Assembly (NCBI GenBank): GCA_031216445.1
Contig: CM062201.1
Location: 6,657,501 to 6,721,500, forward strand
Reading direction: 5' to 3'
Origin: Lateolabrax maculatus
Lineage: Eukaryota > Chordata > Actinopteri > Acropomatiformes > Lateolabracidae
DNA length: 64,000 nucleotides
In this document: positions 1 to 11,525 of the stretch, one piece after another
Layout: each line of letters begins with the position of its first letter
Numbering within the stretch: position 1 is the stretch's first letter
Position numbers and translations under genes: made by a program
Notes under the pieces: generated by a model
Told to the model about the DNA's origin: nothing
Databases searched by the model: none
What the model saw: only the letters and a program-made list of their open reading frames with translations

Positions 1-157
1 AAAGTATCTCTTCTTCGTTCAAAATATTATTCCATGAAGAGTGGGATCATCTATCACATGTGATCATCATTCCCAAAGAGTTTGCTGATCAGCAAATTTA
101 GCTGATGATATTCATAGCCTATAAGACAATCTATTGCCACATAAAAATGTTAAACCA

Positions 158-599
158 TTAAAGGACATACAGGAGTAGTTTGACATTTTGGGAAATGCAC
201 TTATTGGCCTTCTTGACAAAAGTGATACCACTCTCATGTCTGTACACTAAATATGTATCTGGAGCCAGCAAAACAGCTTAAAACAGCGAACCTGCCCTAG
301 CACAGCCAAGAAATAGTTCCAGCATGTAACTCCATATAAGAGCGTCATATTCTTGTTTTTACATTTAGATTTTTGTATGGTGTGAAACAAACCAGATACA
401 AAGTGTAAACTAGTGAGGTTGAGGGGTGCTGGAGCCAGTTTAGCTATTCACCCCTGCTTCTAGTCTTTATACTAAGCTAACCAAATCACCTGCTGGCTGT
501 AGCTTTATACTTATATATCTTCCCTATCAAGCTTCTCATCTAACTCTATGCAAGTAAGAGAACAAGCATTTTCCCAAAATATCAAACTATTCCTTTAAA
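158..599. mobile_element. MITE-like element with terminal inverted repeats
   Basis: The left end reads TTAAAGG, a short interruption, then AGTAGTTTGACATTTTGGGA. The right end is close to its reverse complement (TCCCAAAATATCAAACTATT then CCTTTAA). The interior has no open frame and resembles a non-autonomous element common in percomorph genomes. It lies in the TTI1 intron downstream of the last visible exon. The inverted ends are seen directly; membership of a DNA-transposon family is inferred. No clear target-site duplication was identified. Confidence 0.6.
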
Positions 600-708
600 T
601 ACGCCATGAACTGGTTGATAAATCGCACATTAAATTGTAAATTTTTAGGTAAGCAGTAACAAAGCAAAATCCTGATTCAGGACAAAACAGGACTGAAACT
701 ACCCTCAC

Positions 709-3700
709 CTGCTGGTCCTGTCGGTCTCTCTCCGTCTCCTCACTGACAGTAATCAAGTGCCAGTTCTTCAGACTGGTATATTCCTCCATGACAGACACCA
801 CTGCCTCTTTAAGGTCTTCCTGGGTGGCAGAGTGTCCCCAAATTTGACTCTCCAAACCCTGACCCTCCATTGCAACGGCTATGCCTGCGGCCCCCCTGAC
901 AATCTCATTTAGCACCATCGCAGCCTGCTTTCTGTATGCTGAAGACTGTTGGTAAAGATCAAGGAAGTGATCTGTCAGCAGGTAAATGTTTCCATAGTAA
1001 CCTAAAGATAGGAAGAGGGAGAAGCGCTGTCAAACAAAATGTCAAATGTAAACATATAGGCACAAAATGTTGCCTCCTTTAAACTATTATGTATACGTAT
1101 CAGCCTTCAAATCTGACATTAGTCCAACTTCACTATATATAACTTCTTTATATTCCTTTTAAATATATATGACACATAAAGTAATGTTATGTATGCAGAA
1201 GGATAAGAAATGTACTGTAGATCATTTTGATACAGCTTATCCCTTAAGTTCTTATCAAATAGCACTGTTACCTAATGTTCGACAGATCTCCATGAGCACA
1301 GTGAAGATCTTCTCATCTGTGAAGTAAAGAAAATGCTTCCTCTGTATGTGAGCAGTGTGTGGATCGTCTGAACTTGTCTCTACTGCAGCAGCGTAACTCC
1401 TTTCCTCCACAATGCGAACATCCATCACATCCAGCTCCAGCACCTGTAAAGAGATACAAGAAGTGTTCGTTGTGTTTTTAACAATTCGTGATTTAAGATG
1501 AACTGTGACTTCTCCAGACTGTGGTTTAGGTTTGCTGTCATGATGGACTAAGAACGAGACCTGAAAGCAGGCCAAGTCAGACTCAGACATAAGGGGTTTC
1601 ATGTGAAACTGATTAAACTTGCCTTGTATTCCCACAGTAAGTATAACATCTTTGTCTTTGTCATATCTTGGAAGACATGACCATTTAACTCAGTTTGTCA
1701 ACAATTAAAAGGCTTAAATACTGTATGCTGTAAAGAATTGTATATTCTATAATAATACATACAAAGATGTAAGTCACTGTAAGGATATTATAGGTATATT
1801 ACAAACAGCCCGAAATTAGTATATAAGCGAATTAATGTAACGATATTTCAGTATTTTTAGCGTTTCTCAGCTGCATACTGCTTAAAATTTTATTATTACG
1901 CATCTCCTGCTGCCTTCATGAAAAATATTTGGCATTATCAATAAAAAACTTCAGGGCTTTTTATTTTTATGCATGTTAAATACGCCACTTAATAAAAATG
2001 AGATACTAAGACGAGGAGTGGAATATTTGTTTGTCCCAAAGTTTTACAGCTAAACTTAGGCTACATTAAACTGTGATGAAGTTCAAGATATTAACTGAGA
2101 CGACTGATACAGGGAGAGCTCATGAAAACATAAAACAACAAGACCTTTAATGTCCTTTCATTACTGTCTAAAAAATGGACCTAATTTGATGAACAACATG
2201 AAGCCATTTTTTTTGCCTATAATATAAAGTATAATGATGGCGGCCAACATTACCTGCATCAAGGCTTTGGAAATCCTCTCGAGATGTGCAGCCGAGTTTA
2301 GTACCACAGAGACCAGTGGTCCCAGGACTTTTAAATAGCCCAGAAACACATTGAGGACAAACAGTTTCTTCTGGTCATCAGAGGTCCTCATCAGCCTGGG
2401 CAGGGAGGTGGCCAAAGAGTGGAGATTCTCTGAAAGCACGTCAGTGAGGCTCTGAGCACTGCTGCTGCTGCTTTTACTGGTAACATCACTGCTGCTGCTA
2501 CGGCTCTGATTCCTCTGTGATACCTCTCTGAGAGCGACCTCACACCTGCAGGAGAGGACAGAGGTGTCATTAAACATCTAGCTATCAAGTGGTCTGGGCT
2601 TTAATCTTTTTCGTCTCAAAAATGGCAAATCAAATCAGACCTCTTTCTGACCCTGGGCTCCTCATCATTGACCGCTCCCACCAGTGCTTCCAGTAGCGGC
2701 CCCACACACTCTCCCAGTGACTGGCTACACCCGGCCAGCAGGTGGTCATCCAGCGCCACCATCTCTAGCCTAACCCTCCAGTGCTGGTGAGCCGAGGTGC
2801 AGGAGATGATCTTCTTCAGGAGCACACACAGTTTCCCCGCTGTGCTCTTCACCCAGTCTTGTGTCCGATGCACCACCAGCTGTCCGATCCTCCCCAGGTC
2901 TGGTGAGAGAGTCTTCTGGGGCTCACTGGCCTGAAGCTGGGCATCTTCCATGACAAGCCGCACAGTGCTGGACCAAACCTGAACAACAATAAGAGTGAAA
3001 AGAATTGATTGTGTGGCATTGACAAATCGTTGCATTGCATTTGTACACAGATATAATTTGTTATAAAAAATATAATTGCCTTCACCTTGCACACACAACC
3101 TGTTGTCCTACCAAGTTAGAGTTTTGGTGGCATGGAGCAGTCAACACAAATATATATACAAATCTGTACACTCTGTAAATTTGGCTAGGCATGATAGACT
3201 TTTTTCTTCTGCATTATTTGATGTCACTAAAGTTGTTTTCATTTGATTTGGTCAAACAAATTAACCTTAATGAGGAAACACACAAGGGTCACAGCACAAG
3301 TAGGCTTAAGAATAAGAATTACGAACAGTAACATGGATATTGTATTTCGCCTTAAATGTGTCACCTTGGAAAAGCCCCTGAAACAACTTATAGACTATCA
3401 AGGGACACTCTCTTTCCACAGTTGTATTATTATTTAATATAATACAGTGTATTTATAATATGAAGTGCGATGATGAACATTAACCGACAAAAACTTCCAT
3501 TTATTAATTGTTTAAGCCGTTTATTAAACTAAAACTCCAAACATTCACTTGTTCTAGTTTTTTTTTTCTAGAATTTGAAGATTTGCTGCTTTTCTCTGTT
3601 TTAACTTAATATTTGTACATTTTAAACTGTGGGTTCAGACAAAAACAGCCATTTGAAGACGTCATGAAGACTCATCATTACATCTCTAAAAATAATCCTT

Positions 3701-4620
3701 AGTTGTAGGTTTAATAATATATGATAATACTTGTACCATACTAGTTCTATAGTGAAATATTTATGTTTACTTGTATGCACTAGTCTAATACAGGACTGAA
3801 TTCAGATGAAAAGCTGAAAGACATCAGCGACTACACAATGAATAGCTTGTAACAGCATAACTGCTGAAATACAAATTAAACACAAATGAACACAGAGATA
3901 TGGTACCTTGATGGCTCTGACTGTGACTGCATGGCCTTGTCTCAGATCTCCTGTAATGATCCTGGCTACAGCCACAGTGATCCCAGGTAAGAATGAAGCC
4001 ATGGTGCTGCCCATAGTGCGTCTCTCCTCTGAGGACGGGACTACGTGCTCCTGAGTGCAGTCACACTGCAGAGTCAAAGCCTGGAGGCACTTCAGCGCTG
4101 CTGCCTGCACATCTCGAGATTTCACCTTCTCTCCTAAAGCCAGCAGCAATGATATGGCAGCTCCCAGTCCGGGAAGCATGATGGGCTCAAAGAGTTTGAA
4201 GACTATATCACCGTAAGCAGCATGAAGCAATGCGTCCAGGCACCTCAGCACAGCCAATTTCAGCTCCTCTGATGTGTCTGCAGGTGTCCCAGGATTGGTT
4301 GGAGAGCACAGGCAGAGGCAAAGCTCTGAGAGGAGATCATGGAGGGTCTCCCAGCTCTGGACACAAGTGTTCTCCAGGACGTGGCTCATGGCCTCAGCCA
4401 CAGCCTGCACCAGTTTGTCCTTCCTGGGCCCGGGGACTTTAAGGACAAAGCGAAGAGGAAAGAGGACGTACTCTTGGAGCTGCTGCAATGTGGCATCATT
4501 GACTTCCTTCAACTGGGCGCTCAGTGTCTCCACGTTGGTCACAGTGGGCTGTCGGGTGAGCAGAACACAGGCCGGGCGCAGGTAGGCAAATGCAATCTTT
4601 GGATCACTGATCTGAGCCAT
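709..4620 (-). CDS. tti1: TELO2-interacting protein 1 homolog (TTI1), 5' portion, 3' end beyond window
   Basis: Five coding exons join in frame: 4620-3907, 2978-2641, 2545-2254, 1443-1272 and 1001-709 (714, 338, 292, 172 and 293 nt; 603 codons). TTI1 is the HEAT-repeat partner of TELO2 and TTI2 in the TTT complex, which stabilises PIKK kinases such as mTOR, ATM and ATR. Diagnostic stretches are AFAYLRPACVLLT near the N-terminus, LQEYVLFPLRFVLKVPGP, KLAVLRCLDALLHAAYGDI, SENLHSLATSLPRLM and LGYYGNIYLLTDHFLDLY, all closely matching the vertebrate protein. The start at 4620 has a strong context (ACCATGG); an in-frame ATG four codons upstream (4632) is a possible alternative. Vertebrate TTI1 is about 1,090 residues, so roughly the last 480 lie to the left of position 1. 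All visible introns are GT-AG. The gene is divergent from ZGPAT. Confidence 0.93.
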
Positions 4621-5454
4621 GGTTGGACGCATGACAGCAGGGGTCACTTTAACGAGGGGGTGTGGAAACATAAATGGGAGATGCGAGAACAAGACAAAGA
4701 AACCACATGAGATTTCAGGTACTGTAGGAAGAAAGTGAAATTAACGGATTCTTAGAGCTAAAATAAGTTACATTTTGTCTTTGTGATTAAATCTGTAATG
4801 ACAACCTGCCATGTTGACCGGTGACTTTTTGAGGTGATATTTAAAAGCCTTATATTTCACCTCTGGCTGTTAAATTTTGGAAAGTTTGATGAGTGATTTT
4901 CTGACTCTGAAAATATTCTTGACTGTTGACATTCTCGCTCTTCGCAGGTCAACTAAATAAAATGATTTCATGAATAACAAATTGGTCAGACAGACAATAA
5001 CATAAACTGTATCTGCATCTCTGGATGTGGTTACTACCCTGTGGGCATTACTAATAAGGTAAACATTAACCAGATCTGCTTTATCCCTACTGCTTCTTCA
5101 ATGTAAGCAAAGCTGAAAGAAGACGTCCATGATAATTCACTAAACTGCATGTGAGCATTATCGGTGGTGATGGTGGTTGTGGTCCTGAGGATGTTTTGCA
5201 CTGCCTGAGACTCTGCCCTTACCTTCTGGATGTAGGTGTGTTGTACTACACAGTGTCGAGTTAACGTCAGCTGCTGTATGCGGAATGCTGTTTTGAGGAC
5301 GTATTACTATAAACCAATGACCCACTGTGACAAAGTCCAAACTTCCTTTAAAGAAAGAAGAAGAAGATGCATAACATGGTGTCTAAGCAGTGGCAGCAGA
5401 ACATCTACAGCATAGTTAGCTGACAGCTAACAGCACTGCGGCTCTAGTGTCAAC

Positions 5455-5650
5455 AAACAGGCAGCCTACCTTCACATTAGGTGTTTTAAGTCCATAGAAG
5501 ATTTTTTTTTTTGACATAAAAACAATTATTACATCCCACACTGACGAAGTTACTGGACTCTGGCTAAAGGCAGCGTCATGACTCTGCGCCGACGACGCAC
5601 ATGTTCTACGTAGAGACAGACTTCCGGGTTTGGCGCGTCATCTTCAAAAT
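5455..5650 (-). promoter_or_regulatory. tti1: probable TTI1 promoter and 5' untranslated exon
   Basis: This short GC-richer, CpG-containing patch sits in AT-rich surroundings about 0.9 kb upstream of the TTI1 start codon. It holds an ETS-like CTTCCGGG (around 5621), repeated CGTCA half-sites and a TCTACGTAGA palindrome (around 5605). On the minus strand a plausible splice donor (AAG|GTAGGC) lies near 5470, and an acceptor-like TTAAAG precedes the ATG near 4650, suggesting a non-coding first exon. There is no TATA box. The elements are seen; promoter function is inferred. Confidence 0.45.
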
Positions 5651-6031
5651 TACAGAACAGAAGTTTCACTGTGAAAATGAGAAACCTGTAAAAATGTATC
5701 TAAAACAATACTTTCATCGTAGAAATGTGTGAATTATGTCATTTCAGGAAATAATTATCAAATTGAAATGAACATCCAAGTTAGTGGGTGTTAATACTCG
5801 ATTATTTAACAGAAATTTCAGTCGTTAAAATTGTTACTATATAGAATAGTGATTTCTTTGTTCAAAAAAGCTACCATACGATATATGATAGTCTTATAAA
5901 AATAATGATTTTGCATAACTTCAGACACCAGTTTAACACTAGCAAGCTGCATTTCTAACTTTGTTACGGCTGTCAAAACCCCTCGATGTCTGAGGACAGG
6001 GGTTTTATTTTGAAAGAAAATACAATTCACA

Positions 6032-6053
6032 GCGGAAGTTGGTTCACTTCCGC
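6032..6053. promoter_or_regulatory. inverted pair of ETS/GABP-type sites in the ZGPAT promoter
   Basis: GCGGAAGT and its exact reverse complement ACTTCCGC flank a 6-nt spacer. GGAAGT is the core of ETS-family and GABP sites, common near transcription starts of housekeeping genes. The pair lies about 165 bp upstream of the donor of the likely ZGPAT non-coding first exon. The symmetry is seen directly; factor binding is inferred. Confidence 0.5.
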
Positions 6054-6217
6054 CAGCTTGATCCTGAAACAACCGGTTGTTGTGAATGTGCTGCTACAGA
6101 ATGTGAATTTAGCTATTTGAGTAAACATACTTATTTTCTTAACGTAGTGCATCTTTCCGTGGGTGTGGCTCTCCCCGCCGCTGCAGTGGATGTCAGACAG
6201 CTAGACTACTCACGAAG
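6054..6217 (+). other. zgpat: probable ZGPAT non-coding first exon (5' UTR)
   Basis: A CpG-containing stretch ends in a good splice donor (CACGAAG|GTAACT, exon end 6217). The first coding exon has an acceptor CTTTCCTCAG ending at 6639, leaving 61 nt of 5' UTR before the ATG at 6701. The transcription start is not visible; 6054 is an arbitrary left limit just after the ETS pair. Confidence 0.45.
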
Positions 6218-6700
6218 GTAACTCCGGTGTTATTATAATCAGCTGTAAAAGTTAGCTCAAAGGCGGCTAACATTTAGCTAAAACTGGCTCTCACATATAT
6301 CTGGGTCAAAGAGTCAAAGCTGACGATATGTGGGCAAAGTTGATGACACAGGAGCTTCACGTATCTTGCGCAAAAACTTCTTCCTTAACATACAGTCAGT
6401 GCACGAAGTAGTTCTTAATTAGAGTAAAATGTAAAACCTAAACCCGTTGGTTCAGTGGTATTTTGATACATTTTTGATCACAGTCACAATACTCACTGAA
6501 GATATCTGGGTAAAAGAAAAATGCTGGAAAGAAAATTGTATTGTTGTGGTGAAAAGGAAGGATGGCACTTTGCAGGCGCTCCATCAGTCCATCTACTTCC
6601 TTGGTTCCACTTTAAAGCCACCATCTTCTCTTTCCTCAGGTGCTGGATCTTGGGGGCTTGATGCTGTCCAACCCTGTCCTCCCCTGCGCCAAGTGTCAGT

Positions 6701-9700
6701 ATGGATGAGGAAACCCTTGAGGCCGCCATCTCTGCCTATGGGGCCCAGTTGCAGCAGGTGGAGACAGCCCTGTCTGCCGGCCTGGACCCCTCCCAGCAGT
6801 CAGACCTGCTCAAACTGAAAGAGGACCTTTGTCAGCTGATAGAGCTCACCGAGGGCAGCCTGGTGTCTGTCAAAAAGAGTCGGCTTCTGGCCAGCCTCGA
6901 GGACAGTAATGGACTGCAGGCGGACACCTCAGAGGCAGCCGCTGACACAAACGGTGCAAGCTTGGGCTCCGAGTTTGCTGCTTTCTACTCTGAGCTCGGG
7001 GAGTCTTCGGGTAATAGTTCTGATACCAGAGAGAGGGGCACGGAGGAGGAAGGTGGGGTAGAGGATGGTGAAGAGGATGATGATGAGGAGGAAGAGGAGG
7101 AAGATGATGCACTTAGTGGTACCAAAGTAAGAGCACCCTACAGGACAAAATGGGGGACACTGGAGTACCATAACGCCATGGTGGTGGGGGGAGAACCGGC
7201 AGATGGAGAAGAGGCACAAGTGAGGGTATTTTACGTCTACCCCACCCAAAAGTCTATGAAGCCCTGTCCATTCTACCTGGAGGACAAGTGTCGTTTCCTG
7301 GATACTTGCAGGTAAAGCACTGTTTTTTTTTGTTGTTGTTTTTTTTAACTTAACTTGCCCATATTTATATACATTCTTTCTTTGTAATAGCAGATATCCT
7401 CCAGCAAGTGTCACCCATTGTGCACATGATGCAGGTTTTATACTGACCATAGCTACCAAAAGCAGTCTTTAAAAAATGCTGTGAAATGTTGCTGTCTTTT
7501 TACCTTTTATCTGGTGATTTAACTGTCACTCTATTGATCTGCTAATCCTGAAAGAATTCCCAATCAGGGTTGACAGTGAAGAGTTTTGGTGTTCCATGAC
7601 TGTCTAAATGCTGAGGCTCTTCACTCTGACAACAATACATTACTATGGATGTGTTTTCTAGTAGAATATGAGCTTCAATAAGCCATATTAGTTGAATCCC
7701 TTCATTATTTTGTGTATAATCCATGTGGCTCTGAGTTCTGTTTACACACAGTATTTTCCTTTTCTCTTTTATTGAAGGTTTTCCCACGGTGAAGTGGTGT
7801 ATGTGTCGGAGCTCAGACAGTTCCTTGAGTGCGACCTCAGTAATCTTGAAGAAGGGTCTTCCTGTTTGGTACGACATGAAGACGGCATCTGGTACCCAGC
7901 CAAAATCAAAGGTATTCCGTTTACACTAAACTCTGACATTCGCACTTAGGTTCTGTCACCTTGTCAGAAAATGTAATTGATACATTTCCTGAAAATCATC
8001 AGCAAGTAATCTGAATACAATTGCACAATGTAACATAAACAACCAATACGATAGTAGTGAAATGCTTCCAGTTGGTTTGAATGTTTTGCTGACTCAAATC
8101 CTTTCTCTCTATGTAGAAATTGACAGTGGTTTCTACACTGTGAAGTTTGACTCACTGCTGCTGAAAGATGTTGTGGTCGAGGCAGACTGCATTATCCCAC
8201 CTCTGAGAGAAGATGACCCGCTCTCCTCTGACTCCGACCTGGACGACTCTGGAGATGATGTGGCTTTTGCAAAAGGTGTGTAGAATAAAATGGAATGTGT
8301 GTTGCCATTCCCTTGTCAATCCAAATTTGAGCTTGTCTTTGAAATCTTTGAAAAACGAAAATGTGACTTTGTTTTTATAGAACTCTGGAAGCAAATTATT
8401 AACTTCCATTTGTCCTTTACGAAGTAACTGACTTTTTCTACTTTGATTTTCACTTGTTACCCAACAGTTATGGACTCTGCTGAAGAATCCACAGTAACAT
8501 TAAACAGTGCAGATTTTGGTGGCTGGGAGGCACATACCAGAGGCATCGGATCCAAGCTTATGCTCAAAATGGGTTATGAATATGGAAAAGGTAAGTGCAA
8601 GTGCCCCATTTTTGGTTCTGAAGTCATAACGTCCTGTCCTGATCAAATCAGTAATTTGTGGACAGTTTTTTTTTATAACATAAAATGAGGTTTAACATAC
8701 ACTCCATACAAATGTTTCACCAGCATTTGATAAAGGCAGTGTATTATATGATGGGTTAAATGCAGAGGACAAATTTCCCCATGGGTGCTATTATAGTACA
8801 GGTCAGAGTAGTTTTGTGCACACCTACAAACCTCAATGGGATAGGTGCTGCGTTGAGAAAAAAATAAAAATAAAATTGTAATTCAAGGACCCGCAGACTG
8901 GAATCACAGCTCCCTTTAGTTTTAGTGGCGACATTTTGACCAACTACAGGTCACCTTCAGGCAAATAAATACCCACTGGAAGGAAATGAGGTATATACAT
9001 TATATTTTGTTTATAGAGGGGGGCGAAATTACCAGTGACATTATAATCATTTCATAACATTCATATATGCTGGGACATCCTTATGTTATTAATATGAATA
9101 GACATATAACTATAATTCAAAGGACTCTTGCACAAACTTTCATTCAAGGGTCACAAAACATACAATAAAAAAATCAAACAGTTATTTCATGATTGTGAAC
9201 AAGTAAAAACGTAGGTGCCATAGGTTAACAAGACACTAGAGGGCAACAGGAGTCATTTAAAAAGTGTGCATAATGTGTCAAGTGTTAATGAAAGTATCAC
9301 CTAACTAGCTGTTAAATATATGTTTTAATTGTAGTGTGTGTTGTTTAGCCAAGTGTTTATTTTGTGCACTTTCTTTCACATTTTTCTACATGTAACCATG
9401 ACAAATTCTTGTATATTGGCTCCTAAAAATATTTGTATTATTTCAAACTATTTTGTGGCATATTCACACCAAACATTGTTTCATTAGGAGAGAGAATGTT
9501 ATATTACCAACTACAGGATAAGATCCCAGAATACAAAGTTATATACCAGTTATTCACCAGGATTCTTTTTTCCCTGTATATGTACAGAATACGATACGAT
9601 GTGTCCATCACTCAGTTGCTTTTGTTTTCTCAGGCTTAGGAAAGATGCAGGAGGGTCGACTGGAGCCAGTCATGGCAGTGGTCCTGCCCAAAGGAAAGTC

Positions 9701-10634
9701 TCTGGACCAGTGTGCCGAGCTCACCCAGAGACGCACCCGGAGCAACGCTGCTAAAGATGGCAAACAAAAAGGCCGTCCAAAGAGGCGCAGAAAGCCTCGG
9801 GTCGCCAGCGGAGGGCGCCAGACCGTCTTTGACTTTCTCAACCACAAGCTAGGAAGCAAGAGCACTGATCCCGCTGAGGGGGGTGCTGCTGCACCGTCGG
9901 CAGCGACCGGGGTGGAGGCTTACAGGGGAGGAAAAAGCACCAAGAGGAGTCTGAATGTGAAGGTGTTCCAGGCTGCTGAGAGGGTGTCCCAGACTGAGAG
10001 GGAGATCCAGAAACTGACTGAGTCACTTGGCAGACAAACGGGCAGGTTGGTACTGAGTTCTGTGTATGTTCATTTATTTTCTATATGTGTAATCTGACTA
10101 ATGTGAAGGCTGGGAACTGACCTTAAATGAACCAAGATGTGTGTAATGATCAGTTCATTCCAGTGTAACCTCTGCTTCCTGTCCCTCCATTGATGCGCAG
10201 CAGCAGTTATCTCCTCCATTATAGCGTAACCTGTACATAAACATAGGTACATAAATGCACTGCTATGTATAATTTATTGTAAAATATGAGCACACTAGTT
10301 GCTATGAAGCTCCTGTCAAGTTTGGATTCACAAATAATAAGGCTTGTGGGAGTTGTAAATAAGGTGTGAAGATTTCGAAGTTAGGCGCTTGTTTCCGTGG
10401 CCAACTTATTCTGGAAAAAGTGCAGCTGAAACCAACTTGCCCCCCCTCCTCCCCCCCATCTTTTCCCACTTCCTAATCTATTTGTGTGTGCAAAGAGACG
10501 CATCCAGAGTGAAGCAGCTGGAAGAGAAGCTGTCAGCGGCCCGCCGGCTGCTGGCCCAGCAGAAAGCCCAGGAGCTTTCCATCCAGAGAGAGCACACGAA
10601 GGCTGACACACACAAGAAGATGACTGAGTTCTAA
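6701..10634 (+). CDS. zgpat: zinc finger CCCH-type and G-patch domain-containing protein (ZGPAT), complete
   Basis: Six coding exons join in frame: 6701-7311, 7778-7911, 8117-8275, 8468-8590, 9634-10045 and 10496-10634 (525 codons plus stop; the human protein is 531). ZGPAT is a nuclear DNA-binding transcriptional repressor linked to the NuRD complex and also contacts the spliceosome. Visible in order are an N-terminal conserved helix region, an acidic run (about residues 114-137), a CCCH finger (C189, C197, C203, H207: CPFYLEDKCRFLDTCRFSH), a Tudor-like segment (about 235-290, with GFYTVKFDSLLLKDVVVEAD), a G-patch (about 324-370, GIGSKLMLKMGYEYGKG then LGKM), a basic patch, and a C-terminal coiled coil ending ADTHKKMTEF as in mammals. 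The start context (AGTATGG) is good. All introns are GT-AG. The third intron-spanning junctions split codons in matching phase. It is divergent from TTI1. Confidence 0.96.
8735..8810 (+). mobile_element. tail fragment of a SINE
   Basis: The stretch containing GATGGGTTAAATGCAGAGGA resembles the 3' part of the fuller SINE at 60961-61305 (GGATGGGTTAAATGCGGAGA). Only the tail is recognisable. It lies in the 1 kb ZGPAT intron between the two G-patch exons. Confidence 0.45.
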
Positions 10635-11525
10635 GTTCAGTTCCTTCAAAGACTTGGAAGATAAAGGGAAGCACTGCTTGCCTGAAATGAACTATTGTCC
10701 CTCGCCTTTTAGTTCTTTGCCTCACTGTTTTTTTAAAGGATATTTTTTAGCATCATTTCTCACCGGCACCATGGTTTTGAGCGGACGGTGGTGCCCACTT
10801 TATTCGGAAAGGATGATTTGCTGAAGATAATTTCTGCTTCTCATTTGATTTTCAAGGACTGAGCAGTTTGTTTTGTGTGAACAGTTGTTTCAAATTGTAC
10901 AGTTCACAATAATGTTACAACATTTTACTTGTAATGAACATTCTGTATTTGTCTTTATCAATACTAAAAACCCTGTGTTCGGAGAACTTACTGTGCATTT
11001 TCCTTTCTGTTTAACCACACACCTTTTATACAACTAAACTCCATTGTAAAGAGGTGTTTCTCTACCACAGATTTTGAATGTGTTCTTTGTTAGACTTTTC
11101 TGGGAGAGGTTTTAGTAATTCTGGCCGGAGGTTGCTCCAGTGGTTAGTGCAGTATACCTGGACTCACATTTCTGATTTTAAAATTACATCCTCAGGAGTT
11201 CAGAGACCTTTACAGATTTTCGAAGTGAAGCCCCTCTATTCACCCACACCTCTCACCCGCTCATACACAGCGTCTTTGAAGCTACAACCATGACCTCTAT
11301 TAAATAATGAATTTTAAGAGCAGCTTGTCTGCTCATGGATCGGACACACATTGTCTGTAGGCAGTGGGTGGGTTGGGTGATGACTGCATCTACCTTTCAG
11401 ACCAGTAAAGGTTGATATCGTGATGCCAGGTTGCTGTAGATGAGGTCTTCATCCTTTTAGGTTTTTTTATGAGCAATTTCTAATCTGAATGTGATAATGG
11501 GGCATAATAAAAATAAAAACTGCAT
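10635..11525 (+). other. zgpat: ZGPAT 3' untranslated region (likely extent)
   Basis: No canonical AATAAA follows the stop closely. An ATTAAA lies near 11298, and overlapping AATAAA hexamers lie at about 11502-11516 (CATAATAAAAATAAAAAC), the most probable polyadenylation signal on this strand. The 3' limit is an inference. Confidence 0.35.

Noticed and set aside
6870..7459. Antisense open frames across the ZGPAT first coding exon
   Set aside because: They are shadows of the acidic GAG/GAT-rich coding sequence; the plus strand matches ZGPAT throughout.
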